Shown here in pieces: positions 55,739 to 64,000 of a stretch of 64,000 nt of DNA. The translations under genes were made by a program, and so were the position numbers. The stretch is from Pantoea sp. Brub (GTDB lineage: Bacteria; Pseudomonadota; Gammaproteobacteria; Enterobacterales; Enterobacteriaceae): assembly GCA_016642085.1 (NCBI GenBank), contig VOQV01000002.1:1-64000 (forward strand), in the 5' to 3' direction. The notes beneath the pieces were generated by a model. It searched no databases. It was not told where the DNA came from and worked only from the letters and a program-made list of their open reading frames with translations. How positions within the stretch are numbered: position 1 is the first letter of the stretch; each line of letters begins with the position of its first letter.

Positions 55739-55760
55739 TTACATTTATTTAAAAATGTAA
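55739..55760. repeat. Inverted repeat between pdxH and tyrS
   Basis: TTACATTT / AAATGTAA with a 6-base loop, about 60 bases after the pdxH stop. It may end the pdxH message, but no T-tract follows on the minus strand. Confidence 0.3.
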
Positions 55761-55817
55761 TTATCAAATATGTTATATAAATATATATCATATTTATATT
55801 TTTCAAAAGCAATAAAC

Positions 55818-56468
55818 TTAAGGAGCGAGTCTATTTATATCCCAAATATCATTATGTTTTTCATATAAGAATCTATCATGAAGTCTATATTTACCTCCTT
55901 GCCAAAATTCCATAGTATTAAATTTTACTTTAAATCCACCCCAAAAATCAGGTAAAGGAATATCGCTTTTTTTAAATTTATTTTTAATCAATACAAATTT
56001 TTCTTCAAGTATATCTCTTGAAGAAATATTACATGATTGATTTGATGCCCAAGTGCTAATTTGGCTTTCACGTGGACGACTTTGAAAATATTTTAATACT
56101 TCTATAGTCGATAATTTTTCTACTTCACCAAGTATCATTAATTGTCTTTCTAAAAAATGCCATAAAAAATGTAAAGAAATTTGAGGATTATGTAATAAAT
56201 GAATAGCCTTCCTGCTATTTAAATTAGTATAAAATACCATACTGTTAGTATCATAATGTTTTAATAATACTACACGTTGATAAGGTCTGTTATTTTTATC
56301 TACTGTTGCTATTGTCATAGCTGTTGGATCGGGCAAATTATATTCACAAGCTTGTGTTAACCAATTTTCAAATAAAATTATAGGATTATTTGGCAAATCT
56401 TTTCGACATAGTTTCCCTTTTATATACTCTCGCCTTAAACAAGATATAGCATGTATTTTTTTTTTCAT
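55818..56468 (-). CDS. pdxH: Pyridoxamine/pyridoxine 5'-phosphate oxidase
   Basis: An FMN enzyme that makes pyridoxal 5'-phosphate, the cofactor of TrpB and SufS encoded nearby. It has 216 residues (E. coli 218). Conserved segments include [10 protein letters not shown] near 47, [10 protein letters not shown] near 63, [10 protein letters not shown] near 77, and the C-terminal [13 protein letters not shown]. It lies next to tyrS as in E. coli. Confidence 0.96.
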   Translation of the reverse strand: MKKKIHAISCLRREYIKGKLCRKDLPNNPIILFENWLTQACEYNLPDPTAMTIATVDKNNRPYQRVVLLKHYDTNSMVFYTNLNSRKAIHLLHNPQISLHFLWHFLERQLMILGEVEKLSTIEVLKYFQSRPRESQISTWASNQSCNISSRDILEEKFVLIKNKFKKSDIPLPDFWGGFKVKFNTMEFWQGGKYRLHDRFLYEKHNDIWDINRLAP

Positions 56469-57138
56469 AATAATTTGCTCATTTATATAATATATCTTAT
56501 AATAAAAATGTTTATTTAATTTTCATATTTATAAGCAAGAACTATTTATGTTATGACACATGTTTTAACAAAAATTTTTTATATATACGACTATATTGTA
56601 TATATATACGATATGTGTGATTTATGTCATAAATAAATTTTTTAAAAAATTTATTTATGTATTATATAGTGCTAATGAGTTTGTAAAAAAACATGTTATT
56701 ATTTGTTATTTGGTAAAGATATAGATGTATTATATAACTACACATGAAATATGTGTATGCTTGCTATAAAAATATAAAATTATTTTAATAGTCTATGTAC
56801 AGTTCAAATAAATATTCATCATTCTAAATGCATCAAAAATGAATTTAAAATACACTATTTTTAGTTAAAAATCTATTATTGAATAACAAAATTAATGCAT
56901 ACATTTGTTTTGATCTAAATCATTTAATTATTGTTTCATAATCAATAATTAGCACTAAACTAATAAGTTAAAATAGTTTTTAATACATTATATTCTCTAT
57001 AATATTACTTAATATAAAATTAAATATGTTGTCTTTTTAACTAATTGATAAATAAAAATATAATAAACAAATTTCTTGCATAATTTGTTTATTATAATAA
57101 TTTTTATATATTAATAACTATTTAATAATAAGCTATTT
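56469..57138. other. Divergent spacer between pdxH and rnt
   Basis: 670 A+T-rich bases without a reading frame. They hold a perfect 32-base palindrome (56628-56659) and, just before it, alternating TATATA runs with two TATACGA-like repeats. Promoters for pdxH and rnt must lie here. Many E. coli genes between these two are missing. Confidence 0.5.
56628..56659. repeat. 32-bp perfect palindrome between pdxH and rnt
   Basis: Arm CATAAATAAATTTTTT followed directly by its reverse complement. It sits about 160 bases before the pdxH start and 480 before rnt. It is the longest perfect palindrome I found and has G/C pairs at its ends. It may be a strong hairpin, a cruciform or a binding dyad. Confidence 0.5.
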
Positions 57139-57771
57139 ATGTCTGAATTAAATGATTCCAATGCAATTAATCAACGTTTTCGAGGTTTTTATCCTGTTGT
57201 AATTGATGTTGAAACTGCAGGTTTTAATGAACAAACTGATGCTTTATTAGAAATAGCTGCCATGACATTAAAAATGGATAAAGAAGGATGGATTCATATT
57301 AATGAAACACAGCATTTTAATATAGAACCTTTCAAAGGTTCTATATTAAATTCTGCATCACTTGATTTTACAGGAATTGATCCAAGTAATCCTTTACGTG
57401 GGGCAGTTAGTGAATATGAAGCTCTTAACTCTATTTTTAATATGATACGTCAAGGAATAAAAGATACTAATTGTAATCAAGCAATTATGGTAGCGCACAA
57501 TGCAACTTTTGATTTTAAATTTGTAGCTGCTGCAGCTGAACGTGTATCTTTAAAAGATAATCCATTTCATCCATTTGCTACTTTCGATACAGCTTCATTA
57601 AGTGGACTTGTATTAGGTCACACTGTATTAGCTAAAGCATGTAAAATTGCTGGTATAGGATTCGATACTAGCAATGCACATTCTGCTCTATATGATACTG
57701 AACAAACTGCAATATTGTTTTGTGAATTAGTAAATCGTTGGAAACGATTAGGAGGATGGCCACCGAATTGA
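57139..57771 (+). CDS. rnt: Ribonuclease T
   Basis: A DEDD-family 3'-5' exonuclease that trims tRNA, 5S and 23S 3' ends. It has 210 residues (E. coli 215). The motifs are visible: VIDVETAG near 22, [10 protein letters not shown] near 119, and the H-x4-D motif [11 protein letters not shown] near 180. Because tRNA-Glu and tRNA-Val lack an encoded CCA, end maturation matters here. It converges with grxD across a hairpin. Confidence 0.96.
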   Translation: MSELNDSNAINQRFRGFYPVVIDVETAGFNEQTDALLEIAAMTLKMDKEGWIHINETQHFNIEPFKGSILNSASLDFTGIDPSNPLRGAVSEYEALNSIFNMIRQGIKDTNCNQAIMVAHNATFDFKFVAAAAERVSLKDNPFHPFATFDTASLSGLVLGHTVLAKACKIAGIGFDTSNAHSALYDTEQTAILFCELVNRWKRLGGWPPN

Positions 57772-57801
57772 TTTTTTACTAATAATGTAAAATAAAACAA
57801 G

Positions 57802-57832
57802 TAATTCAATAATATTAAATATTATTGAATTA
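57802..57832. terminator. Bidirectional terminator between rnt and grxD
   Basis: A near-perfect 15-base inverted repeat (arm TAATTCAATAATATT, one-base centre) filling the 63-base gap between the convergent rnt and grxD stops. Stem and position fit a shared terminator. It ends 3 bases before the grxD stop. Confidence 0.6.
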
Positions 57833-57834
57833 TA

Positions 57835-58164
57835 TTATTGTTTATGTTGATTGGTTTTTTGTAGTATGTCTTGTAATTTATTATTTTGAAACATTTCTAC
57901 TATAATATCGCAACCGCCTATTAATTCTCCATTTACCCATAACTGGGGAAAAGTTGGCCAATTAGAATACTTAGGTAATTCTCTTCTAATATCTGGATTT
58001 TTTAAAATATCTATGTAAGAAAATTTATAACCACAAGCTGATAAAATTTTTGCTACTTGATCAGAAAAACCACAACTAGGTAATTGGGGTGAACCTTTCA
58101 TGTATAATAAAATCGAATGTTCTGCAATTTGAGTCTGAATCTTTTTTACAGTACTTATATTCAT
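57835..58164 (-). CDS. grxD: Monothiol glutaredoxin 4
   Basis: A CGFS-type glutaredoxin that carries and hands over [2Fe-2S] clusters. It has 109 residues from the ATG at 58164 (E. coli 115). This start is chosen because AGGA lies 9 bases upstream and the N-terminus MNISTVKKIQ fits the family; an ATG at 58185 overlaps that site. The CGFS motif is in LPSCGFSD near 30, and the glutathione-binding WPTFPQLW and GGCDI follow. It is a natural partner of the SUF genes 1.3 kb away. Confidence 0.95.
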   Translation of the reverse strand: MNISTVKKIQTQIAEHSILLYMKGSPQLPSCGFSDQVAKILSACGYKFSYIDILKNPDIRRELPKYSNWPTFPQLWVNGELIGGCDIIVEMFQNNKLQDILQKTNQHKQ

Positions 58165-58411
58165 ATATAAATGTCCTAAAAACAATATGCACTTAATATA
58201 TTATATATATGTATTATATGTTATACAATACAAATATAATTTTTATTGGATGTTTTAAAATAACAAAAAATACTCAAATGCATTTTAAAATATATCTTTA
58301 TTATAAATAATTAATTATAAAACTAATGATAAATATATCTTATATATATAAAATATATTTACAATAAATTTATATAAATTAAAATTATTTAGTTATTCAT
58401 ATAAATCAGTA

Positions 58412-59059
58412 TTATGTTGATAAATTTAAATTTTTACCAACAATGTTCGTTTTATAGTTATACATAATGCGTTCAACTGTATCTACTATTGCTTGTGTTT
58501 TAAAATCTATTTCAATATTGACACTATCGCCAATATTTTTTTGACTAATTGTAGTACGTTTAATAGTTTCTGGAATTAAAAATACAGAAAATTTATTTTT
58601 AGTAATTGTACTAACTGTAAGACTAATACCATCTATACTAATAAATCCTTTATAAAAAATATATTTCATTAAATTTAAATTTTTCATTTCAAACCATACT
58701 TCATATTTTTTATTTGTTATAACGATTTCTTTTATTTTAGCAGTAGTAACTACATGTCCAGATAATAAATGACCTCCTACTTCACTATTTAATGTTATTG
58801 AGCGTTCTATATTAACTAAATCTTCTATGCATAATTCATTTAAATTGGATATTTTAAGTGTTTCCTCAATTAGATCAAAACTAATCAAACTATCATTAAT
58901 ATCCGTAATAGTTAAACAACAGCCATTAATCATTACAGAAGATCCTAAATTTAAACCTAATAATAATTCTTTAGAGAATTTTAAAATAGCAGTATTATAC
59001 AAATTTTTTTTTCTAATATGTACTATTTCAGCAATACCTTGAACAATACCAGTGAACAT
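58412..59059 (-). CDS. ribE: Riboflavin synthase, alpha chain
   Basis: Joins two lumazine molecules to give riboflavin (the gene is called ribC in E. coli). It has 215 residues (E. coli 213) from the ATG at 59059, where MFTGIVQGIAEI matches the family start. Two lumazine-binding repeats are present, with NGCCLTIT near 47, GGHLLSGHV near 96, and DGISLTV near 145. The second repeat ends in NIEIDFKTQAIVDTVER. It complements ribA at 38.7 kb. Confidence 0.95.
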   Translation of the reverse strand: MFTGIVQGIAEIVHIRKKNLYNTAILKFSKELLLGLNLGSSVMINGCCLTITDINDSLISFDLIEETLKISNLNELCIEDLVNIERSITLNSEVGGHLLSGHVVTTAKIKEIVITNKKYEVWFEMKNLNLMKYIFYKGFISIDGISLTVSTITKNKFSVFLIPETIKRTTISQKNIGDSVNIEIDFKTQAIVDTVERIMYNYKTNIVGKNLNLST

Positions 59060-59135
59060 ATTTGTTACTCTTATAAGATTTATAGTCAATATATTTTATA
59101 GATGAATATTTATTAATATTTTATATATTTAGTAA

Positions 59136-59165
59136 TTGACATTAACTATGTCATTTCTTTATGAT
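59136..59165 (+). promoter_or_regulatory. Sigma-70 promoter for tRNA-Val
   Basis: A perfect -35 hexamer TTGACA, an 18-base spacer and TATGAT (one mismatch to TATAAT). This places transcription start near 59172, about 26 bases before tRNA-Val. It is the best promoter match I found in the window. Confidence 0.6.
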
Positions 59166-59197
59166 ATCAATAATATTGAACTTAATTGTTTTAAATT

Positions 59198-59271
59198 GCG
59201 TCTTTAGCTCAGTTGGTTAGAGCATCACTTCGACATAGTGAAGGTCAATGGTTCAAATCCATTAAGACGCA
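59198..59271 (+). tRNA. valV: tRNA-Val (anticodon GAC) with C at position 33
   Basis: The cloverleaf has acceptor GCGTCTT / AAGACGC, D arm GCTC...GAGC, anticodon stem TCACT / AGTGA and T arm AATGG-TTCAAAT-CCATT. The anticodon loop is TCGACAT: anticodon GAC at 59232-59234, but position 33 (59231) is C where almost all tRNAs have U. It matches E. coli valV/valW, which lie between ribC and suf there too. CCA is not encoded. One copy here against two in E. coli. Confidence 0.93.
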
Positions 59272-59474
59272 TGTCATTAATTTCATAATAAATTGTTTGA
59301 TGGTCTATTTATAAATCTTCACGAAAACTTATTTAAGTTGAAATGTGTTATCAATTATTCATTTAAATAATTACATGTATTTTTTTATGAAACAATTTTC
59401 AATAATTTACAATAATGATAATTATTTTAAATTATAAATTAAATAAATTTAATTATTCATCAATAACATAATAT

Positions 59475-59894
59475 TTATTTTATTATATATTGTTTAACTA
59501 CTTTAAGTATATAAATAATTATTTCTTCAATTCCTTTTGAACGAGTGGGTGTAATATATCTTATTAATTCAAGTTTATGAAATAAATATCTAATATCTAA
59601 TGAAATAATATCATTAACAGATAAATTTTTATAAAAAATAAAAATTATTGCTATAAGTCCTTTAACAATAGAAGAGTTGCTATCACCTTCAAATATAAAA
59701 GTATTATCGTGATGCGGGGTTATTTTAATCCACACTTGACTATGACAACCAGATATGATATATTTGTTGCTGTATAGATCGTTTGATATTTGTGGTATTT
59801 TTTCTCCAAGTTCAATGAGATAAAGGTATTTTTCTTCCCAATTAATACAGCGATTAAAATTAATAATTAATTGCTCTTTATTTGGTAAAGTCAT
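59475..59894 (-). CDS. sufE: Cysteine desulfuration protein SufE
   Basis: Accepts persulfide sulfur from SufS and passes it to SufB. It has 139 residues (E. coli 138). The acceptor cysteine lies in ISGCHSQVWIK near 51, and the RSKGIEEII segment near 120 is typical. It is the last gene of the suf operon, 5 bases after sufS, converging with tRNA-Val. Confidence 0.94.
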   Translation of the reverse strand: MTLPNKEQLIINFNRCINWEEKYLYLIELGEKIPQISNDLYSNKYIISGCHSQVWIKITPHHDNTFIFEGDSNSSIVKGLIAIIFIFYKNLSVNDIISLDIRYLFHKLELIRYITPTRSKGIEEIIIYILKVVKQYIIK

Positions 59895-59899
59895 ATTAA

Positions 59900-61156
59900 T
59901 TACTCCATTGAACTATGTTTTTTTAAAAGTGTATGAATACGTATTAAAGACGATATTAATCGATCAATTTCCTTTTCGCTATTATAAAATGCAAAAGAAA
60001 CTCTACACATTGATTTTACTTTGTAAAAACGCATTAACGGCATAGCACAGTGATGTCCTGTACGGATTGCAATTCCATATTGATCTAAAAAACTTCCAAC
60101 ATCAAAAGCAAGATGATTACCTAGATTAAAAGCAATAATACCAACATTGTTATGTAATGGACTATATATTTGTATATCAGGTACTAATACTAATTTATCT
60201 TGAAGATAATGCATTAATGTTTTTTCACGTTGATGTATTACATGTAATCCAATTTCATTAATATAATCTAAAGCGGCACCCAATCCAATAATTCCACCTA
60301 TGTTTGGAGTACCAGCTTCAAAACGCCAAGGTATATCGTTCCATGTAGTTCCAGTTGGTAATAAAACATTTTCAATCATAGCACCACCACCTTCCCATGG
60401 AGACATTTCATGCAATAATTGTTCTTTGCCATATAAAACTCCAATACCATTAGGTCCATACATTTTATGACTTGAAAAAACATAAAAATCACATCCTATA
60501 TCTTGAACATCAATTTTATTATGCATGATTGCTTGTGCACCATCTACTAAGGTAATCAGACCTGCAGCTTTAGCTTGTGCAATAATTTTTTTTATTGGAT
60601 TTATAATCCCCAAAACATTAGACACATGAGTAATTGCTAATAATTTTGTATTTTTATCAATTAATTGATCAATTTTATTTAAATCTAATTCACCATTATT
60701 TGTTAAAGGCAATATACGAATTTCTATACCAGTATTTTGTGCTAATATTTGCCATGGAACTATGTTTGAATGATGTTCCATTTCAGTAATAATTACATTA
60801 TTAATATGACTTAATTTATTTTTAAATAAGCTATTAGCTACTAAATTAATACCTTCAGTAGTACCTTTAACAAAAATAATTTCTTCTTTTGATTTAGTAT
60901 TTAAAAACTTTGATAGTTTAGTCCGTATGTTTTCTATATTCATAGTAGCTTGCATACTTAGTGTATGAATACCACGATGTACATTAGAATAATCATTTTG
61001 ATAAAAATAATTTTCAGCATTTATGACTTGAATTGGTCTTTGAGTACTTGCTGCATTGTCAAAATATGTTAATGGATGATTATTAATCTTGCGTTTTAAA
61101 ATAGGAAAATCAGACCTAATTTTTTCTAGATTAAATTCTTTTGCAGATTTTTTCAT
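59900..61156 (-). CDS. sufS: Cysteine desulfurase SufS
   Basis: A PLP enzyme that takes sulfur from cysteine for Fe-S assembly. It has 418 residues (E. coli 406), with about ten extra N-terminal residues. The PLP lysine is in [13 protein letters not shown] near 233. The catalytic cysteine is in [11 protein letters not shown] near 372, on the short loop typical of group II enzymes. [12 protein letters not shown] near 125 is also typical. It forms a sulfur relay with SufE. Confidence 0.96.
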   Translation of the reverse strand: MKKSAKEFNLEKIRSDFPILKRKINNHPLTYFDNAASTQRPIQVINAENYFYQNDYSNVHRGIHTLSMQATMNIENIRTKLSKFLNTKSKEEIIFVKGTTEGINLVANSLFKNKLSHINNVIITEMEHHSNIVPWQILAQNTGIEIRILPLTNNGELDLNKIDQLIDKNTKLLAITHVSNVLGIINPIKKIIAQAKAAGLITLVDGAQAIMHNKIDVQDIGCDFYVFSSHKMYGPNGIGVLYGKEQLLHEMSPWEGGGAMIENVLLPTGTTWNDIPWRFEAGTPNIGGIIGLGAALDYINEIGLHVIHQREKTLMHYLQDKLVLVPDIQIYSPLHNNVGIIAFNLGNHLAFDVGSFLDQYGIAIRTGHHCAMPLMRFYKVKSMCRVSFAFYNSEKEIDRLISSLIRIHTLLKKHSSME

Positions 61157-61158
61157 AT

Positions 61159-62427
61159 TTATTTTTTAGATAATAAAATAGATAAATGTTTAAATATACT
61201 ATAACGCAATACATCATTGTCTAATGATTTAATTAATTCCACAATAAATGCATCAATAATCATTTGTTTTGCATTATTTTTGCTAATACCTCTTGATCGT
61301 AAATAGAAAATATGTTCTTTATCAATATAACTAACAGTAACACCATGACTACATTTGACATCATCTGCATAAATTTCTAATTGAGGTTTAGTATTAACTT
61401 CTGCACATTTACCTAATAATAGATTTTTGTTAATCATTTGACCATCAGTTTGTAGTGCTTTTTTATTAACTTTAATATGACCATTAAATATCGCATGACC
61501 GTAATCGAATACTACAGTTTTATGCATTTGTCTGCTAAAACAATAACCTTGATTATGTTCTAAATACGTACGAGTATCGGATACTATGTTCTTATTAGAT
61601 AAAGATAAACTATTAACTACTAATTTTGAATATTTACCATTTAATTGTATACTATTATTGTGACGAGTAACATTTGATCCTAATAAAAAAGTATTGCTAA
61701 TTACCTTTGAATTATCTCCAATGATAATATCATTATGAGAAAAATGATAGCTTGTATTTTTTTCAAATATCAAATTAGTATGTTTTAAAGATGCATTATT
61801 GCCAATATTAAAAGTAAAACGTGAACCAGTAAAATGTTTATTAGAATTTAAAGAAACATAATGTTCTATTACTTCAATTTTGCTATTTTTGCCTAATTGC
61901 AAATGATGACGATAATGTATCATATTCATGAATTTTTTTTGACCACTATTAATATGTAATATATAAAGTGGTTTAGATGCTGTTATATTTTTTTCTATAC
62001 TAATAATACTAATTTTATTTACTAAACTTTCAGTTAAGTGTAAAAATATTTCTGATTGAACATGTAAGGGTAATTTAATATTTTGGTTTAAATCATTATG
62101 TTTTATTTTAAATATTTCTGTATCAATACTACTTAATGATGATTGGAATATACCATTAACAAATATTATACGTACTGAATCTATTGGTATTGCTAATTTA
62201 TTAATTTCTTCAATATTTAATGGTTTCTCTTGGGTAGGTAATATAAATTTCTGAGATAAAAGGTTATTTAATGGAAAATATTTCCAATTTTCGTGTTTGT
62301 TAGTTGGTATACCTAAATTTATTAAATGATTCCAATGTTTTTGAGCATGATTAGAATTATTATTAATTTTAAATAATTCATACCATTTGTTAAGAACAGG
62401 ATCATTGCTTTTCAGTAAGCCATCCAT
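61159..62427 (-). CDS. sufD: Fe-S assembly scaffold component SufD
   Basis: A beta-helical partner of SufB in the SufBC2D scaffold. It has 422 residues (E. coli 423). N-terminal [13 protein letters not shown] is near 62, and the C-terminal [24 protein letters not shown], with the key histidine, is near 355. Its start lies 26 bases inside sufC, an overlap also found in E. coli. Confidence 0.95.
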   Translation of the reverse strand: MDGLLKSNDPVLNKWYELFKINNNSNHAQKHWNHLINLGIPTNKHENWKYFPLNNLLSQKFILPTQEKPLNIEEINKLAIPIDSVRIIFVNGIFQSSLSSIDTEIFKIKHNDLNQNIKLPLHVQSEIFLHLTESLVNKISIISIEKNITASKPLYILHINSGQKKFMNMIHYRHHLQLGKNSKIEVIEHYVSLNSNKHFTGSRFTFNIGNNASLKHTNLIFEKNTSYHFSHNDIIIGDNSKVISNTFLLGSNVTRHNNSIQLNGKYSKLVVNSLSLSNKNIVSDTRTYLEHNQGYCFSRQMHKTVVFDYGHAIFNGHIKVNKKALQTDGQMINKNLLLGKCAEVNTKPQLEIYADDVKCSHGVTVSYIDKEHIFYLRSRGISKNNAKQMIIDAFIVELIKSLDNDVLRYSIFKHLSILLSKK

Positions 62428-63148
62428 AACCTTTTTCCTCTAATTGTTTTACTAATGAAAAATCACCAGATTTTATAATCTTACCTTGATATAAAACATG
62501 TACCCAGTCTGGTCTAATATAATTTAAAATACGTTGATAATGTGTAATTAAAATAAAAGAACGTTGTTTACTTCTTAAAAGATTAACAGCACCTGATATA
62601 TTTTTTAATGCATCAATATCTAATCCAGAATCAGTTTCGTCAAGAATACACAATTTAGGTTCTAATAGCGACATTTGTAAAATGTCATTTAATTTTTTCT
62701 CTCCACCAGAAAAACCTACATTGACTGAACGAGTTAATAAATCTGCAGATATTTTTAAAAAGTTAATTTTATCTTTAATAAAATTATTAAATTCAAAACG
62801 ATCTAGTTCTTTTTCATTACGATATTTCCTTATTGCGTTTACAGCAGTATGTAAAAATAATTTATTACTTAGACCAGGAATTTCTACTGGATATTGAAAT
62901 GCCATAAAAATTCCTTCATGAGCTCTTTCTTCAGGAGATAATTCCAATAAATTTTTATTATTAAATATTAATGAACCATTAGTAACATTATAATTTTTGC
63001 GACCAGTTATAACTGTTGCTAAAGTACTTTTTCCTGAACCATTAGGTCCCATCATAGCATGTATTTCGCCTGATTTAATTTCAATATTTAAATCATGTAA
63101 AATATTTTTATTATCAATACTAACATTTAATTTTTTAATACTTAACAT
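62402..63148 (-). CDS. sufC: Fe-S assembly ATPase SufC
   Basis: The ABC-type ATPase of the SUF scaffold. It has 248 residues, the E. coli length, from the second of two adjacent ATGs (63148), which is better spaced from AAGGA. Walker A is GPNGSGKSTLA near 38, the ABC signature FSGGEKKLNDI near 152, Walker B LCILDETDSGLD near 173, and the His switch ILITHYQRIL. It lies between sufB and sufD. Confidence 0.96.
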   Translation of the reverse strand: MLSIKKLNVSIDNKNILHDLNIEIKSGEIHAMMGPNGSGKSTLATVITGRKNYNVTNGSLIFNNKNLLELSPEERAHEGIFMAFQYPVEIPGLSNKLFLHTAVNAIRKYRNEKELDRFEFNNFIKDKINFLKISADLLTRSVNVGFSGGEKKLNDILQMSLLEPKLCILDETDSGLDIDALKNISGAVNLLRSKQRSFILITHYQRILNYIRPDWVHVLYQGKIIKSGDFSLVKQLEEKGYGWLTEKQ

Positions 63149-63193
63149 CATGATTCCTTAGCATTATTGCTAGGTTATTTTATTTGTATTATA

Positions 63194-64000
63194 TTAACCA
63201 ACACTATGCTCAAGATTAACAGTCAACAGTTTTTGAGCTTCTACAGCAAATTCTAATGGTAATTTAGAAAATACATCTTTGCAAAAACCGTTTACTATCA
63301 TCATAATAGCGTTTTCTTCACTAATACCTCTTTGCAGAAAATAAAACATCTGATCTTCTCCTATACGAGAAGTAGTTGCTTCATGTTCTACTTGCGATTT
63401 TTTATTGGATATTTCTATATAAGGAAAAGTATGTGCTCCACAATTATTACCAATTAACATAGAATCACATTGAGTAAAATTACGCGCATTATCTGCTTTT
63501 GGAGTAATTTTTACTAAACCACGATATGTATTTTGACTTTCACCAGTAGATATACCTTTTGATATTATAATAGATTTTGTATTTCTTCCAATGTGAATCA
63601 TTTTGGTTCCACTATCAGCTTGTTGATGTCTACTTGTCAGCACAACTGAATAAAATTTTCCCACTGAATAATCACCTTGTAAAATACAGCTAGGATATTT
63701 CCAAGTAATTGCAGATCCAGTTTCAGATTGTGTCCAGGACATTTTACTATATTTTCCTTTACATAAAGCACGTTTAGTAACAAAATTAAATATTCCTCCC
63801 TCCCCTTTTTCATTACCTGGAAACCAGTTCTGTACTGTACAATATTTAACTTCAGCATTTTTAAGCACAATTACTTCAACTACTGCTGCATGTAATTGAT
63901 AAGTATTACGCATTGGAGCAGAACATCCTTCAATATAACTAACATAACTATTTTCATCTGCAATTAAGATAGTTCTTTCAAATTGTCCAGTTTTTTCTGC
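63194..64000 (-). CDS. sufB: Fe-S assembly scaffold SufB (partial, C-terminal part)
   Basis: The main scaffold on which the nascent cluster forms. The frame is open to the right edge; 268 residues of an expected ~495 are visible. The cluster-site cysteine is in [12 protein letters not shown], followed by [15 protein letters not shown] with the conserved glutamate, RGISEENAI and the C-terminal LEHSVG. Upstream, [15 protein letters not shown] and [10 protein letters not shown] are also family segments. sufA, if present, would be beyond the window. Confidence 0.96.
   Translation of the reverse strand, partial: AEKTGQFERTILIADENSYVSYIEGCSAPMRNTYQLHAAVVEVIVLKNAEVKYCTVQNWFPGNEKGEGGIFNFVTKRALCKGKYSKMSWTQSETGSAITWKYPSCILQGDYSVGKFYSVVLTSRHQQADSGTKMIHIGRNTKSIIISKGISTGESQNTYRGLVKITPKADNARNFTQCDSMLIGNNCGAHTFPYIEISNKKSQVEHEATTSRIGEDQMFYFLQRGISEENAIMMIVNGFCKDVFSKLPLEFAVEAQKLLTVNLEHSVG

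Noticed and set aside
59226-59240. Reading tRNA-Val as having anticodon TCG (arginine)
   Set aside because: The five-pair stem TCACT/AGTGA fixes the loop as TCGACAT, so the anticodon is GAC. All other positions match tRNA-Val and the location matches E. coli valV/valW.

Overview
This 64 kb window looks like chromosome from a reduced-genome insect endosymbiont of the Enterobacterales. Nearly every protein aligns from end to end with its Escherichia coli counterpart, usually within a few residues of its length. Base composition is strongly A+T-rich (about a quarter G+C by eye, lower between genes), spacers are long and empty, and there are no phage genes, insertion sequences or CRISPR arrays. 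Gene order follows E. coli in blocks with most intervening genes deleted: rplY-gyrA-nuo; xthA; galU-cls-yciB-yciC-trp-sohB-cysB-acnA-ribA-pgpB-pyrF-rnb-fabI; and fumC-manA-rsx-nth-tyrS-pdxH-rnt-grxD-ribE-tRNA-Val-suf. The exact genus cannot be fixed from these data. A nutritional symbiont is likely because tryptophan, riboflavin and vitamin B6 genes are kept.

Layout. 1-1.1 kb: the 5' end of 23S rRNA with tRNA-Glu upstream but no 16S gene, then tRNA-Ser. 1.4-4.3 kb: rplY and gyrA. 4.8-19.7 kb: a complete 13-gene nuo operon (respiratory complex I, fused nuoCD). 20-24 kb: xthA, galU and cls. 24.4-32.4 kb: yciB, yciC and a full trp operon. 33-45.5 kb: sohB, cysB, acnA, ribA, pgpB, pyrF, rnb and fabI, followed by large empty spacers. 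46.6-55.7 kb: fumC, manA, rsxABCD(G)E, nth and tyrS. 55.8-64 kb: pdxH, rnt, grxD, riboflavin synthase, tRNA-Val and sufEDSCB (sufB runs off the window).

Functionally the window supports aerobic respiration (complex I, aconitase, fumarase), Fe-S assembly (SUF, GrxD), tryptophan synthesis from chorismate, parts of flavin and B6 synthesis, UMP synthesis, phospholipid synthesis, DNA repair and RNA turnover.

The most unusual system is the rsx locus. All subunits remain as open frames, but every flavin site I can recognise is gone: RsxG is a 55-codon anchor without its FMN domain, RsxD lacks the S-x-A-T FMN attachment motif, and RsxC has lost its FMN/NADH motifs. RsxB has also lost its four-cysteine Fe-S domain. 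The cysteines of the RsxA/RsxE pair and the ferredoxin-type clusters of RsxB and RsxC are intact. It could be a flavin-free Fe-S electron conduit, or a complex caught in coordinated decay.

Other notable points: TrpE has Leu at position 289 (a feedback-inhibition site), with no recognisable trp leader peptide; trpGD is split by one in-frame TAA; FabI carries Ser93, a known inhibitor-resistance residue; tRNA-Val(GAC) has C33 instead of U33; and the rRNA operon is split.
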